Shown one piece after another: positions 21,006-31,932 of a stretch of 64,000 bases of DNA. The stretch is from NCBI GenBank assembly GCA_036435485.1, contig CM071597.1:51629881-51693880 (forward strand), given 5' to 3'. This DNA comes from Saposhnikovia divaricata. Taxonomy: Eukaryota > Streptophyta > Magnoliopsida > Apiales > Apiaceae. A program made the translations under genes and the position numbers. The notes below the pieces were generated by a model. The model saw only the letters and a program-made list of their open reading frames with translations. It did not search any database and had not been told where the DNA came from. Numbering within the stretch: position 1 is the first letter of the stretch; every line of letters starts with the position of its first letter.

Positions 21006-21962
21006 AATAAAACGTACAAACTTTTCAAAAAAATGAGTAGCCTAACATATTTTCACATAAATATCCAAAAAATTAAAAAAAAAAAAAAAAGCATAACCAA
21101 AAATATCAAATCTCAAATAATGAAAAGAGAATAATGTTCCTGAGATTATCTTAGGAAACTTACCTGAGATTTTAGTATAATTTTTTAATGACAATTTTAT
21201 AATAATTGAACATGGCCCCCTGTATTTACAAAAATAACCCTATCCTTGTATTGTTTTTTTAATAACCACAGGAAACTTACCTGAGGTAACCTCAGGAAAA
21301 GCAAACCCTAATGAAAAATACGATATATTTTTTAAAAAAGTTCAAAAACACCTAAGAAAAAAATCCACACATATAAAAAATAACAAATTATTTTAATTAA
21401 TTCTTAAATAATCACGTATGTTAAAACATGTAAAAAATAATTAAAAAAAACTCTACAAAATACTTAGATTACCACGTATGTTAAATTACAAAATAATAAT
21501 AAAAATACTAATACAAATAGAGTACTAATATGTTTCAAGTATATATATCATATAAAATTTAAGAAAATAAAAAAAAAACCACCCCAAAAAAATATGTTAA
21601 ACTAAACTTTAGAATGAAATTTACAAAACAGACAAATACCACATAAAAGTCCTTTAAACAAATATTATTTAAATGAATTTAATAAAATAAATTACATTTA
21701 TGTTTTACATGTTTCTAAAATTAAGCTAAAAAGAAATAGATTCGGTACTAAAGTTGTATATAAATTTAAAAAAGCAACCCTAAAACCTCAAAACAAGAAA
21801 TTTACAAACTATCTAAACATAAAAAAGATCTTAAGTTACATAATAAAAAAAACTAAAAAAATAATATGTAACATCATGTTTCAAGTATATCATGTTTAAT
21901 AAATACTGTAACATAAATATTTACATATAATTTTTTCAATATAAACATTTGTTATATTGAAT
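21006..21962. other. AT-rich sequence without recognised gene
   Basis: Over 80% A+T by eye. Around 21135-21300 the phrase AGGAAACTTACCTGAG occurs twice, with related CCTGAGGT/ACCTCAGG inverted pieces, possibly a small MITE. Nothing coding is visible. This could be the body of the Helitron-like element whose 3' end is at 22796. Confidence 0.35.
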
Positions 21963-22361
21963 AAAGTTCTATGGAGTACTTATTTAATTGGAGTACTTGG
22001 AGTACATATACATTTTGCATTCAAAATTTTACAAACTTTATTATTTTGCAAAGCTTATTACATGAATATCACTATTTCATTGAAAATCTTGAAATTTTTG
22101 TATGTTTTGCTAACAAAATATTGCAAACCGAATTGTTCTGCGAAACACATTTGGGTTGCAAAACATATATGTTCTGATTGCAAAACATAAAGGATTTTTA
22201 AGAAGAACATATTGCAAAACATACATGATTTTCTAGATTATTAATGAAATTATGATATTCATAAAATAAGGTTTGCAAAATAATAAATTTTAAAATATTT
22301 TGAATGCAGAACTTATATGCACTCCAAGTACTCCAATTAAATGAGTACTCCATAGAACTTT
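21963..22361. mobile_element. MITE-like element with about 60-bp terminal inverted repeats
   Basis: The left end AAAGTTCTATGGAGTACTTA and the right end read inverted AAAGTTCTATGGAGTACTCA continue to match through TTTAATTGGAGTACTTGGAG and on to TGCATTC. The total is 399 bp with no gene (the overlapping ORFs are AT-rich artefacts). No target duplication is obvious, so the superfamily is undecided; long terminal repeats would fit a Mutator-type MITE. Confidence 0.65.
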
Positions 22362-22796
22362 TCTCTTCTTATATTTATATTTAAAAACAAACACAAAAAA
22401 CAAAAACATGCAACTCTGTTGAAAAACAATATTTCTATTTCATCATGTTGAAAAACAATACGATAGTTGTAAAACTATTTAAGAAACCAAAAAAGAAATA
22501 TAATATAATATAAAATCAAAATATTATACCATAAAAAAATTTTAAAAATTAAATTTTACAAAAATGTAAAATTTCATCAACAATTAAATTAAAATTAAAT
22601 TTATACAATTCAAACCCGTGAAATACATAGCAACAAATTCATCAATTATTATTATAAGTAAATAAATTTTACTAATTAATTTATTATTATTTAATGTAAA
22701 CAATACAATTTAAAATAACTTAAAAAAATTTACAAAAAATAATACTAATAAAAATATTTATAAAATAACTCGTGCATTGCACGGGTATAATGCTAG
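22362..22796 (+). mobile_element. Helitron-like 3' end
   Basis: The sequence ends with hairpin CTCGTGCATTGCACGGG (22769-22785), then TATAATG and CTAG (22793-22796), with the next host base T. The same hairpin and CTRR arrangement is seen at 16731 and 18602. The 5' end was not found; the element may extend left to about 21006. A hAT MITE sits exactly at the junction. Confidence 0.5.
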
Positions 22797-23004
22797 TAGG
22801 GATGGCAAAAATACCCGACCCGATGGATACCCGATCCGATCCGTTTAGGTCTACCCAAACCCGATTTTTTGGATTTAGATTTGGATTTGGATCTTATTTT
22901 TGGACCCGAAAGAGTTTGGATCTGGATTTGGATCTTAGGTGTCCCGATCCGATACCCGACCCGAAATCCGATCCAAACCCGATCCGAACCCGATTAAAAA
23001 CCCG

Positions 23005-23037
<33 letters not shown>

Positions 23038-23095
23038 TATACATGTATATATATGTATATATATACATGTATATATATGTATATATATATACATG

Positions 23096-23127
<32 letters not shown>

Positions 23128-23550
23128 TAATGAATTATTAAATATATTAATATCTTACTTAATTTTATAACCATGATACATATTACATAATTTACATACA
23201 TTTCACTAATTATTGTATCATTTTATTATTAATATTTACATGCACTTAATCTAATTATTGTTTATTATATCATTTTATTATTAATATTTACAATTAATAG
23301 TTAAATAATCAATTTTTCTTTTAATTATAATATTTTAGTAAATCGGGTTCGGGTCTCGGATCTCGGGTAAAATCCAAACATTCGGGTTTCGGGTAAAATC
23401 CGATCCGATCCGAAATCCGTTGGATCCGGGTTCGGGTCTTAGTTTTCGGGTATTTTTCGGGTCCGGGTCGGGTCCGGGTCCTATCAAAAAAATCGGGTCT
23501 GGATCTGGATATTGAAAAGCCTGACCCGACCCGACCCGTTGCCATCTCTA
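22797..23550. mobile_element. hAT-type MITE rich in CCCGA repeats
   Basis: Terminal inverted repeats TAGGGATGGCAA and, at the right end, TTGCCATCTCTA. They are flanked by an 8-bp duplication AATGCTAG (22789-22796 and 23551-23558), the hAT target size. Both subterminal regions are packed with ACCCGACCCG / TCCGATCCGA units in inverse orientation and could form a long stem. The centre is AT-rich, with a TA-type microsatellite at about 23006-23129. ORFs here are translations of these repeats, not genes. Confidence 0.88.
23006..23129. repeat. TATATATG/TACATGTA microsatellite
   Basis: TA runs interrupted at intervals by TACATGTA and TATGTATA, giving overlapping palindromes inside the hAT MITE. Confidence 0.85.
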
Positions 23551-23655
23551 AATGCTAGTGATTATTAATACACACAAAAGTATACTACACCACGTAATAA
23601 GTTTGGTGCTATAGGTCTTTGAATGCCGATAAAAAATCTCATTAGTCGGTTTGTT

Positions 23656-23662
23656 TATAAAA
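23656..23662 (+). promoter_or_regulatory. Candidate TATA box of NFS1 copy 1
   Basis: TATAAAA lies 187 bases before the ATG at 23843, in a 5' flank (from 23559) that is almost the same as that of copy 2 (from 55606). Shared position in both copies supports a real ancestral promoter. Function is inferred. Confidence 0.5.
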
Positions 23663-23842
23663 CCCAATTCGATATTATTCCTAAATTAAAAACTTTAAAA
23701 AAAATAAACAAACAATATTCCCCCAATTTGTTGGCCTTTTCTCCTCCATCCTTTAATATACTAAACTTTTTTATTTATTCATTTATCTCATCCTTGAATA
23801 TAATAACCAACACACAAAAACCCCAAACCCCCAAAACTCACC

Positions 23843-24180
23843 ATGGCCGCCAAGCTAATCACCACCGCCCTCCGCCGCACCGCCTCTCTCCACCCTTCTC
23901 TCCTCCGCCCCTTCTCCACCGCAACCGCCGCCACCATCCCAGACCCCTACGAAGACGCATCAGGCATCACCGTCAAAATCTCCGGAAGACCCTTTTATAT
24001 CGATATACAAGCCACCTCTCCTGTTGACCCACATGTCCTTGACTCTATGCTACCTTTTTATCTCTCTCATTACGGAAACCCCTATTCTCGTACTCATCTT
24101 TGGTTGGGAATCGGATGAGGCCGTTGAGATTGCGAGAGGTCAAGTTGCGCAGCTGATTAATGTGTCTCCTAGCTGATAGG
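23843..24180 (+). pseudogene. NFS1: NFS1 cysteine desulfurase copy 1, truncated
   Basis: Encodes the N-terminus of the mitochondrial PLP-dependent cysteine desulfurase that releases sulfur from cysteine for Fe-S clusters. MAAKLITTALRRTASLHPSL is an Arg/Ser-rich transit peptide. PDPYEDASGITV and the start of the transferase fold (YGNPYSRTHL) follow. Compared with copy 2 it has a 9-base in-frame deletion after GITVK, a frameshift right after RTHL (so the open frame ends at 24116-24118) and, in the shifted frame, homology up to VAQLIN...SP at about 24174, followed by stops. The PLP lysine and catalytic cysteine regions are gone, replaced by LINE sequence. It cannot give an enzyme. Confidence 0.9.
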
Positions 24181-24245
24181 TTGAACATTTAACTTTGTTA
24201 TTAAGATATAATATCGTCAGTTCAAAATGCTTTTATTGCTAACAG

Positions 24246-25262
24246 GAGTATGGGGATAATATTTTAACTGCTCAGAACTTCTGGCGAAACTATTATTTGG
24301 ATAGAGGCATTCCCGACTGCACTATCAAGCTTGAGATTCAAAAAGCTTTTGACAGTGTAAACTGGGAGTTTTTGTTCTCAGTTCTTCGATGTATGAAATT
24401 CCCGAAAACCTTCGTCTCCTGGATTGAAGCTTGTCTTTAATGATTATTTTTTCCGGGGGGGGGGAGGTTTGAGGTTTTTATTCTTGAAAAGTCTAATTTG
24501 AGACAGGAGGACCCTCTCTCCCCTTATCTCTTTGTTGTTGCAATGCAAGTTGTCACTGTTTTGATAGAAAAGCTCTTGGATATTCCTCTTTTCAAATATC
24601 ACACCAAAACTGATAAATTAAACTTAAACCACATCATTTTTGCATATGATATTCTCATTTTAGTCATGGGGACCTTACCTCAATTGAGCTCATGCTTGAT
24701 TGTGTGAGAGAATTCTACAGATATTCGGGTCTTCAAGATAATCCTAGCAAATCCACTTGATTTTTTTTCTAATGTTTCCTTTGCTGTTATTCATAGTGTG
24801 CTGCAAAGATCTAACTTTGCTGGTTGGGGTGATCCTCCGATCATTTAGGCCTCCCACTTTTATCCAAAAACTTAACTCTGGCTTATTGTTCTCCTCTCAT
24901 AGAGAAAATTTATGCTCGAATCTTTCACTGGACTTGCATATTTCTCTCATATGCTGGCATGCTGTAGTCATTAAAGTTAGTTTTATTCTTTATTCAAAGT
25001 TTCTGGGCGACTTTTCTTTTTCTTCCAAGATCTGCATTCCAGAAAATTCATTCTTTTCTCGTAGATTTCTATGGGGTGGTTCAGATAGAAGATGCACCAT
25101 CCAAATATCTTGGGAAAACTATTGTAAAACAAAGGAGGAAGGAGTCTTAGGTATCCGCAATCTTCAACAATGGAATACCACTTGGATTCTATTTCAAATG
25201 TGGAGGTTACTCCAAATAAATTCAAAATCTTTATGTGTTTCGTATGTCAAAGCAACTACTGG
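24246..25262 (+). pseudogene. LINE fragment 1: reverse transcriptase to start of zinc-binding domain
   Basis: Broken frames of a plant L1-type LINE. KLEIQKAFDSVNWEFLFSVL and FPKTFVSWIEACL are RT palm motifs. RQEDPLSPYLFVVAMQVV follows at 24498, then LNLNHIIFAYDILIL, where the catalytic FADD box reads FAYD, so the second motif is damaged. Downstream KICIPENSF, RRFLWGGSDRR and ISWENYCKTKEEGVLGIRNL belong to the connection between RT and the zf-RVT domain. Frameshifts occur near 24440 and 24720-24870. The segment from about 24867 is closely repeated at 26222-26483 plus 54414-54545. Homology to the second copy stops at about 25255. Confidence 0.85.
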
Positions 25263-25744
25263 ACCCCTATCTTGTTGAGGTCAACCACATATCTTGGTGA
25301 GGCACAGCTATGCCAGCAGTCAATGACTCCAGCTACCAACGGGAGTGCAGGACCCAATGGCCACTTCATTTCACATTCATAATTACCAGGTTGGTTCACA
25401 GCTGCTGCACGATTTCATCATGGTGGTATCATTCAGCACCCAGGAAACATTTAAGAAAAACAATAGCAACGGAAAATGTTCAGCTATGGAATTTGATTCT
25501 TACTTCAAAATCTGAACTAAATGAATACAAGACTTGCTTGCCAAAGTTTGAGATGAATTCCTCATCACCAAAGCCAATGGTGAAAGTCTTATGGAGATTT
25601 ATCACTCAAGCCACCTGAGGAAGATCCCACTATTAATTTGTCACTCAAGACAACTAAAAAATGAGTCTGATTATGATTTGTCCCTCAAGATGATTGAGAA
25701 AGAGCCGGCTATTGATGTATTAGACCACTCTAGTTAAGGTTGAT
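25263..25744. other. Unassigned insert between two LINE fragments
   Basis: No similarity to the LINE copies on either side. Short open frames (for example 25310-25618) show no motif I recognise. The stretch has less A+T than its surroundings and may be a scrap of a gene or another transposon. Confidence 0.35.
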
Positions 25745-26483
25745 CTGGGAGTTCCTCTAACAAAATTAAAAAGACCATTTCAGATTTTTTTCCCACGTTT
25801 TAAATCACCCCGAGTTTTCTGACACTTTAAAAGTGTGGGGTTGTGAGGTTTTCGGAGACCCTTGGTTTATCCTAACTTCAAAAATAAATAAAACAAAAGA
25901 AGCTCTAAAAAATTTTGAATCAGCGTGTTTGGGCATCTTCCTTCTATATTTCAAAAAACTCGCTGTGAATTGTTAAACTTTCAGGATTCAATGTCAAACC
26001 CTCCCTCTCTTGAGCCTCTTGAGCGATATGCTACTGAAAGAATGCTTGATAAAAATCTAGCTACTGCTCTTGATAAAGAAGAGAGTTGGTTGAAACAGAA
26101 AGCCCATGTTAACTGGCTCGATAAAGGGGATGGTAACTCTATGCATTTTTTTTAATCGATGCCACTAATGATGGAATTCTAACAAAATTTTGGCTTTGGT
26201 TAATGATTCTAGGGAGATTATCCACAAACTTAACTCTGGCTTATTGTTCACCTCTTATAGAGAAAATTTGTGCTCGAATCTTTCACTAGACTTGCATATT
26301 TCTCTCATACGCTGGCAGGCTGCAGTCATTAAAGTTAGTTTTATTCTTTATTTAAAGTTTCGGGGCGACTTTTCTTCTTTTGCTAAGATCTGCATTCCAG
26401 AAAATTCATTCTCTTCTCGGTAGTTTTCTATGGGGTGGTTCAGATAGGAGATGCACCTTCCAAATATCTTGGGAAAACTATTG
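25745..26483 (+). pseudogene. LINE fragment 2, left part: endonuclease-RT linker joined to RT tail
   Basis: Starts with the end of the endonuclease region and linker (VWGCEVFGDPWF, INKTKEALKNF in broken frames). It continues at 25925 with VFGHLPSIFQKTRCELLNF to KQKAHVNWLDKGDGNSMHFF, the classic stretch before the RT domain. At about 26222 it jumps to KLNSGLLFTSYRENLCSNL, so the RT palm is deleted. The reading continues to WENYC, where element B interrupts at 26483; the same sequence resumes at 54414. The base at the junction belongs to the 5-bp target site TATTG. Confidence 0.85.
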
Positions 26484-27397
26484 TGTTGTGCCCAAAATCC
26501 GCCTTGGGCTTAATTTAAGGCCCATTAAGGTTATGGACTCAGATTGCTTGAATATGATTGGATAGGCTGGGCTAAGGAGTGGACATGACAATCCAATATG
26601 CCTTAGAGACGGACCGAAGGATAAGATTCTGGCATCTAGTTTAGGGTTTGCTCATATAGGGGTTCGAGCATGTGAACCCCGAATAGGGATAATGCTGTGT
26701 TGAGGCCTGGCAGGGGTTCAGCTGGGCATAAGGCTTTCAGGCAGGGGTACGTGCATGAACCCTGGCAGTTCCCAGAAAATATACCAGCGGGTTTAGAATT
26801 GCCTAGATTGTAGGAATTTGGATAGAGTACGCTCTAACAACCTTCTGGATAGCTCCTAAATAATAGGAACGACCTAATAACAGTGTATATCATGGATCAA
26901 CATCATATATATATATATATATATATATGGAATATGTATATATGCGTGTATATTTATGGATATATCATGAAAATATGTGGATTAACCATAGAATAGCAAC
27001 TGGATAGCTATAGCAGATGGGATAAACACTCGAGGCAAGTCTGTTATGGAGGATTGGCTTATCAGATCGTGGATAACAATAAAGAACTACATGAGGACTT
27101 GATCTCTTATAAATATAAGGGTATGTAGGCAATTTGCAAGGTTAGATACACATATACACCTCTAACACTTGCTCCTAGTTATTGGCTCTCGATTGAATAG
27201 GTCATATTCAATGACCCTAGTTGGGAGTACTTACAAACTCAGTCCGTATATTCACTCTTCTCCCCCTCGGATTAGGGTTTATGAGATTAGGGTTTTTGGG
27301 GTTGTAATAACGATTTATTCAACCGTCATTCTTGGTTTTTGTGGCTATTTCTTGTAATTCTTTTATCGAAGTGTTGTACCAATTTTCCCTCACAACA
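26484..27397 (+). repeat. Element B 5' LTR
   Basis: 914 bases from TGTTGTGCCCAAAATCC to CCTCACAACA. An AT microsatellite lies near 26905-26928 and is longer than in the 3' copy. Directly after it TGGTGCTAGAAGGAGGGG (27402-27419) is the candidate primer-binding site; I cannot assign the tRNA. Confidence 0.92.
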
Positions 27398-27432
27398 TTT
27401 GTGGTGCTAGAAGGAGGGGTGGGTTTTATCTC

Positions 27433-27911
27433 TTGAGGGAAGAGATGTCTCGGAATTCTGGTAATGTTCGTACACCGGAGGATGGACGAAGTGATGGTGA
27501 TGGGGAACGTGATGAGGAGAGGATGAACCAGGAGCTAAGGGACAAGATTAAGAAGATGGAAAAGAAAATCGTTTCTTTGGAAAAGAAGTCTGAGAAATTG
27601 AAAAAGTGGAAACAAAAGCATGGTTCCACGGATCGAAAGGTGAAAAAGAAAGTGGTTACACCAGTTCGGTTGGATTTCAACAATGATGATGAGGAGTCAG
27701 AAAAAGAGGTTTCACTGAAAGGATTTTTTGATGTGGAGACCGACTAAACAAACCCGGATTGGAAAGACGGAGAAGAAGAGGTTTAGCAGTCCCAGGGTTC
27801 ACCTACTCGCAGCCTGAGTGTCTTTGACAGGCTGGGCAACAAGCTGAATGTCAAGGATTTACGCCATAAGCTTGATGAGAAAAAGGAGAGGCAGATGAGG
27901 AAAACTCAGGA
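27433..27911 (+). pseudogene. Element B gag N-terminal region
   Basis: A frame open to 27747 encodes a highly charged, coiled-coil-like stretch (ELRDKIKKMEKKIVSLEKKS). It continues in the same frame past stops at 27745, about 27784 and 27913 with SVFDRLGNKLNVKDLRHKL, a phrase typical of Tat gag leaders. A frameshift near 27912 then moves to the gag core frame. Together this is the original start of gag. Confidence 0.75.
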
Positions 27912-28928
27912 TTGAGGTCTCAGTCGAAAGGGTCTCAAAGTCATAGAAAAGATAAATCTGTTTCTAAATCTGACAGGCTCTCTAAAGAGGGTGATGGTGA
28001 GCGAAGCTGCAGCTCTCGACATAACCCCAAGTATAGTGATGATGATCAATACCAAATGAGGGATTCCACTGATGGTTCTAGCGAGGATGGAAGCCATTTC
28101 ACGGATGGTGAGAACAAGCACTACAAGGTGAAGGACCTGCGTGAGGCACTGAAGAAGCTTAGGTTGGAGAAACAGTCGTTGGAAGGCTTAACGGTGGCTT
28201 CACCCCTCACCAAAAAGGTGAGGGATTCACCACTCCCACCAAAATACCGAGGGGTGGGAGACTTAAAATTCAGTGGAACCACCGACTCGGTGGAATATCT
28301 TAGTCGGTTTGACACGGAAATGGAGGTATACCAGGTGAAGGATCTAACAAAATGTCTTTTATTGGCTGCCACATTAAGGAATAGTGCTCATCAATGGTTC
28401 AAAAGGCTACATCTAAACTCTATTCGGTCTTGGAGGCAAATGAGTGAATTGTTCGTAACCCAGTTCCGGGCTTCAGTTGCGTTCGCACCCCCAGCCAACA
28501 CTCTGGCAAACATCAAGCAAGATGAGAATGAAACACTCACTGAGTACTTTAAACGGTTCAACGTGGAGGTCCCCAAGATGAGGAAGACCACAGATGAGAC
28601 CTTTAAAAACTTTTTGATTGCGGGCATATGCCCAGGCACAGACTTCTGGAAAGAGCTACTGGGGGCGGAGCCCAAAACTTTTGCAGATTTCTATGCCAAG
28701 GCTGAAACTCACAAGGTGATCGAAGAATCAATGGCTAAACTCAGGAAGAGTCATAGCTCTAGGGAATGGAGCAGAAGCAAGAGGCGTAGATCCTATAGCC
28801 CAAATGATAGGGGGTACAACAAGCGAACCTCCTATGGAGGAAGCTCCTCTGCTAGGTCTACCCACCGTGACGAAAAGACAACTCTTATAACTGTGAATAC
28901 AACTGGAACGGGAAGAACAGTAAGCTAA
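27912..28928 (+). pseudogene. Element B gag core
   Basis: A 338-residue open stretch with a Ser/Arg-rich start and a Retrotrans_gag domain: PPKYRGVGDLKFSGTTDSVE, YLSRFDTEMEVYQV, LRNSAHQWFKRLHLNSI, ANIKQDENETLTEYFKRFNV and FLIAGICPGTDFW. The tail is Arg/Ser-rich (SRSKRRRSYSP). The first codon is TTG, because the true start lies in the N-terminal region in another frame. It ends at TAA (28926-28928), after which the same frame continues. Its role would be the particle shell for element RNA. Confidence 0.88.
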
Positions 28929-29006
28929 AAGTATCCTACAAGGAAGGATTCTCAAGGTTCAGGCAAGTACACCGAGTATACCCCGCTCACAGCTCCTATT
29001 GAGCAG

Positions 29007-30020
29007 GTGTACGAGGTAGGGAACAAGGCGGGAATGTTCAGAAAGCCAACAAGGAATGGGCCTCCGGGGAACAAAAATGAAGGGCGATACTGTGCTTTCC
29101 ATGATGTCAATGTGTATGAAACTGCGAATTGCCATCATTTGAAGGATCATATTGAAGATCTTATAAGAAGGGGTTACCTCACTGAGTTCGTGGTCGAAGA
29201 AGCTAAGGGGTACAAGAATGACATAATTAATAAGGAAGCCGAAACGATGAATCCCGAATGCCATACAAGGGCCAATAGTATCCATATCATCATAGGTGGA
29301 CCCTACATTGGGGGTATGAGCAGGAATGCCCATAAAAATTACACTCGGGAAGCCAGGGGTACGCCCTTCACGAATGTGTACAACTTGTCTGAAAGGCCAC
29401 CAAAACTTTTTAAAGGCGAAGCGGCTGATATAACATTTACAGAGGAGGACGCCAGACATGTACACCATCCTCACAATGATGCTCTAGTAATTAAGGCTGC
29501 AATCGAAGGTATGAATGTACACGGGGTGTTGGTGGATAATGGAAGCTCTGTTAACATTTTGGCTTACAGCACCTACTAGAAGATGGGGCTACTTGACAAA
29601 GAAATGGCTCCCTCTTGTAATGAGTTATATGGTTTTACTGGAAATCCCGTGCAAATTGTGGGGCGATTGAAGCTTCCTGTAACATTGGGAGATGAACCCC
29701 GGTCTGCCACACAAGTAATAGAATTCATGGTGGTGAATGAAGACATTTCTTACAATGGGATACTTGGAAGGCCATTACTCAAGGAGATACGAGTGGTAAC
29801 TTCAATTTACCACTTGTCAATGAAATTCCCGACTCTAGGAGGAATCGGATGCGTTCAGGGATGCCAATCTGACTCACTGGAGTGCTACAACAAAGCTTTT
29901 CACACTGCCGAACAAGCCTGCAAACATCTGTTATTGGTGGATGGAGGTTCCTCTGAGCAGTGTTACCGGCACTTGAACCCCGACGTAGGACAAGAGAGTG
30001 AACCTCTGCGTAGGAAATAA
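29007..30020 (+). pseudogene. Element B gag tail and protease
   Basis: In the gag frame. YCAFHDVNVYETANCHHLKD is a zinc-binding-like CxxH...CHH segment common before the protease of Tat elements. The retropepsin core follows: ALVIKAAIEGMNVHGVLVDN then GSSVNIL, with the active-site Asp in VDNGSS. A TAG at 29577-29579 cuts the protease right after AYSTY. The second half (GFTGNPVQIVGRLKLPVTLG, NGILGRPLLKEI) runs from 29583 to a TAA at 30018-30020. The frame is unchanged throughout. Confidence 0.85.
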
Positions 30021-30038
30021 GTAAAGCCAGCAAGAGAC

Positions 30039-30727
30039 ATGTGCAATGTTATCATGATTGTGCAACATCCAGGTGAGGAACCTTATACGGATGTTACAAC
30101 TTTTCGGGGGGTAGATACCCCTAGTAGGGTGCTAATGTTGGAAGCCCCGAAATTTAAAAATTCAAAGGCAGAAGAACCATTGATGGAAGGAGTAATTGAA
30201 GAGGGTGCAAGCAAGGTGAACCCGGTGGAGATTGATTTGGATCCGCGTATGCCGGAAATAAAGGAGAAGGCCGGGGCGGCTGAAGACACATTATCTGTTC
30301 TAGTGGATGCAACCGATCCTATAAAGGAATTGAAAGTTGGCAAGCAGCTGAAGCCTATGATTAGGGAAACACTGGTTTTGTTTCTGAAGGACAATTTGGA
30401 CATATTTTCTTGGAGCCACGAAGACATGGTGGGGATAAACCCAAGGGTGATGTGTCATCATTTAAACATTGATCCAGAAATGAAGGCCGTTAGGCAGAAG
30501 AGAGGAGCTATAAGTAGGAAAAGAGCCGTTGCTTTGAAAGAAGAGGTGGATAGGTTGTTGAAAGCCAAGTTGGTAAGGGAATCTTTTTACCCCATGTGGT
30601 TAGCAAATCCGGTCTTGGTAAAGAAACCTAATGGTAAGTGGCGTACGTGCGTAGATTTTACTGATTTGAACAAGGCGTGCCCCAAAGATAGCTTTCCACT
30701 CCCAAATCCCGGTCTACAATCAAATCC
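30039..30727 (+). pseudogene. Element B RT N-terminal part
   Basis: Continues the same frame. It holds the linker with DNLDIFSWSHEDMVGINP and VMCHHLNIDPEMKAVRQKRG and the RT fingers NPVLVKKPNGKWRTCVDF, TDLNKACPKDSFPLP. At about 30705-30727 the sequence jumps: the part that carries RT motif A and its first catalytic aspartate, normally about 25 residues, is missing, and the frame changes. Confidence 0.86.
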
Positions 30728-31932
30728 CGATGTACGAACCTGATCAAGAGCATACCTCCTTCATTACCGACAGGGGTCTCTACTGTTACATCGGGATGCC
30801 CTTCGGACTGTTGAACGCCAGAGCAACCTATCAAAGGCTGGTTAACAAGATGTTTAAAGATCAGATTGGGAAAATAATGGAAGTATATGTGGACGATATG
30901 CTGGTCAAGTCCAAGGAAGCAAGTGACCATGTTACCCACCTCAAAGAAATGTTTGGCATCTTAAGGAAATATAGGATGAAGTTGAACCCCCAAAAATTTG
31001 TATTTGGGGTTGAGTCTGGAAAGTTCTTGGGCTTCATTGTGATTCATCGAGGAATCGAGGCCAATCCTGCCAAAATCAAGGCACTGGTTGGAATGTGGTC
31101 CCCCCGGAGTGTGAAGGAAGTCCAAAGCCTTACGGGACGTGTGGCAGCCTTGAACAGGTTCATCTCTAAATCCTCTGACAGATGTCGAGAATTCTTCGCA
31201 GCTATCAAGAAGAGAAAAGGCTTCGAGTGGACACCCGAATGTGAAGCTGCCTTCACCAGATTAAAGGAGCAACTGGGAAGCCCCCCACTGCTAGCAAAGC
31301 AGGTGGAGGGTGAAACCTTGATTTTGTACTTGGCGGTTCCTGAATACTTTATTAGTTCCATTTTGGTCTGTGAAGAAGATCAAACCCAATACCCTGTGTA
31401 TTATGTAAGCAAGAGGCTTCTGTATGCTGAAACCCGGTACACAAATATGGAGAAGCTGGTTTACGCTTTGATTTTGGCATCAAGAAAGTTAAGGCCATAT
31501 TTTCAGGCACACACGATAGAGGTACGAACCTCATTTCCACTAAGGCAGGTCCTACACAAACCCGAAGCTTCGGGAAGGTTAATGAAATGGGTTGTGGAGT
31601 TGGGTCAATTTGATGTCGAATATAAACCGAGAACTGCTATCAAAGGTCAGGCACTTGCTGATTTCTTTTTAGAGTTTCCACCATCTTTCGACGTTGAAGC
31701 CCAGGAAAAGGTGATGGAACCCCCAGAGAAGGAGGCTCCAACCGAAAATTGTGCACCATGGTGTACTCTATACGTGGATGGAACCGTGAATGGAAATGGT
31801 GCAAGTGCTGGCTTAATCCTGATAAGCCCCGAAGGCCACAAATTGCAAAGTTCAATTAATTTTACAATCAAAACTACAAACAACGATTCCGAGTATGAAG
31901 CCCTGATTGCGGGTTTGAAGCTAGCTCTTTAA
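30728..31932 (+). pseudogene. Element B RT C-terminal part and first RNase H
   Basis: Begins at QIPMYEPDQEH. It contains GLYCYIGMPFGLLNARATYQ, the catalytic box VYVDDMLVKS, and the connection (FLGFIVIHRGIEANPAKIKA). The first RNase H has LYLAVPEYFISSILV, where the usual first Asp is absent, as is typical of Tat elements. A tether follows (IKGQALADFFLEFP), and the second, archaeal-type RNase H opens with TLYVDGTVNGNGASAG and NNDSEYEALIAGL. A TAA at 31930-31932 breaks that second domain. Confidence 0.9.

Noticed and set aside
22772..23545. Several ORFs rich in Asp/Pro/Arg and Tyr/Ile
   Set aside because: They read the CCCGA-type subterminal repeats and TA microsatellite of the hAT MITE in different frames.
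28121..28675. Minus-strand ORFs opposite element B gag
   Set aside because: Shadows of the gag frame; unlike the antisense gene at 49672-52099 they have no domain or exon signals.
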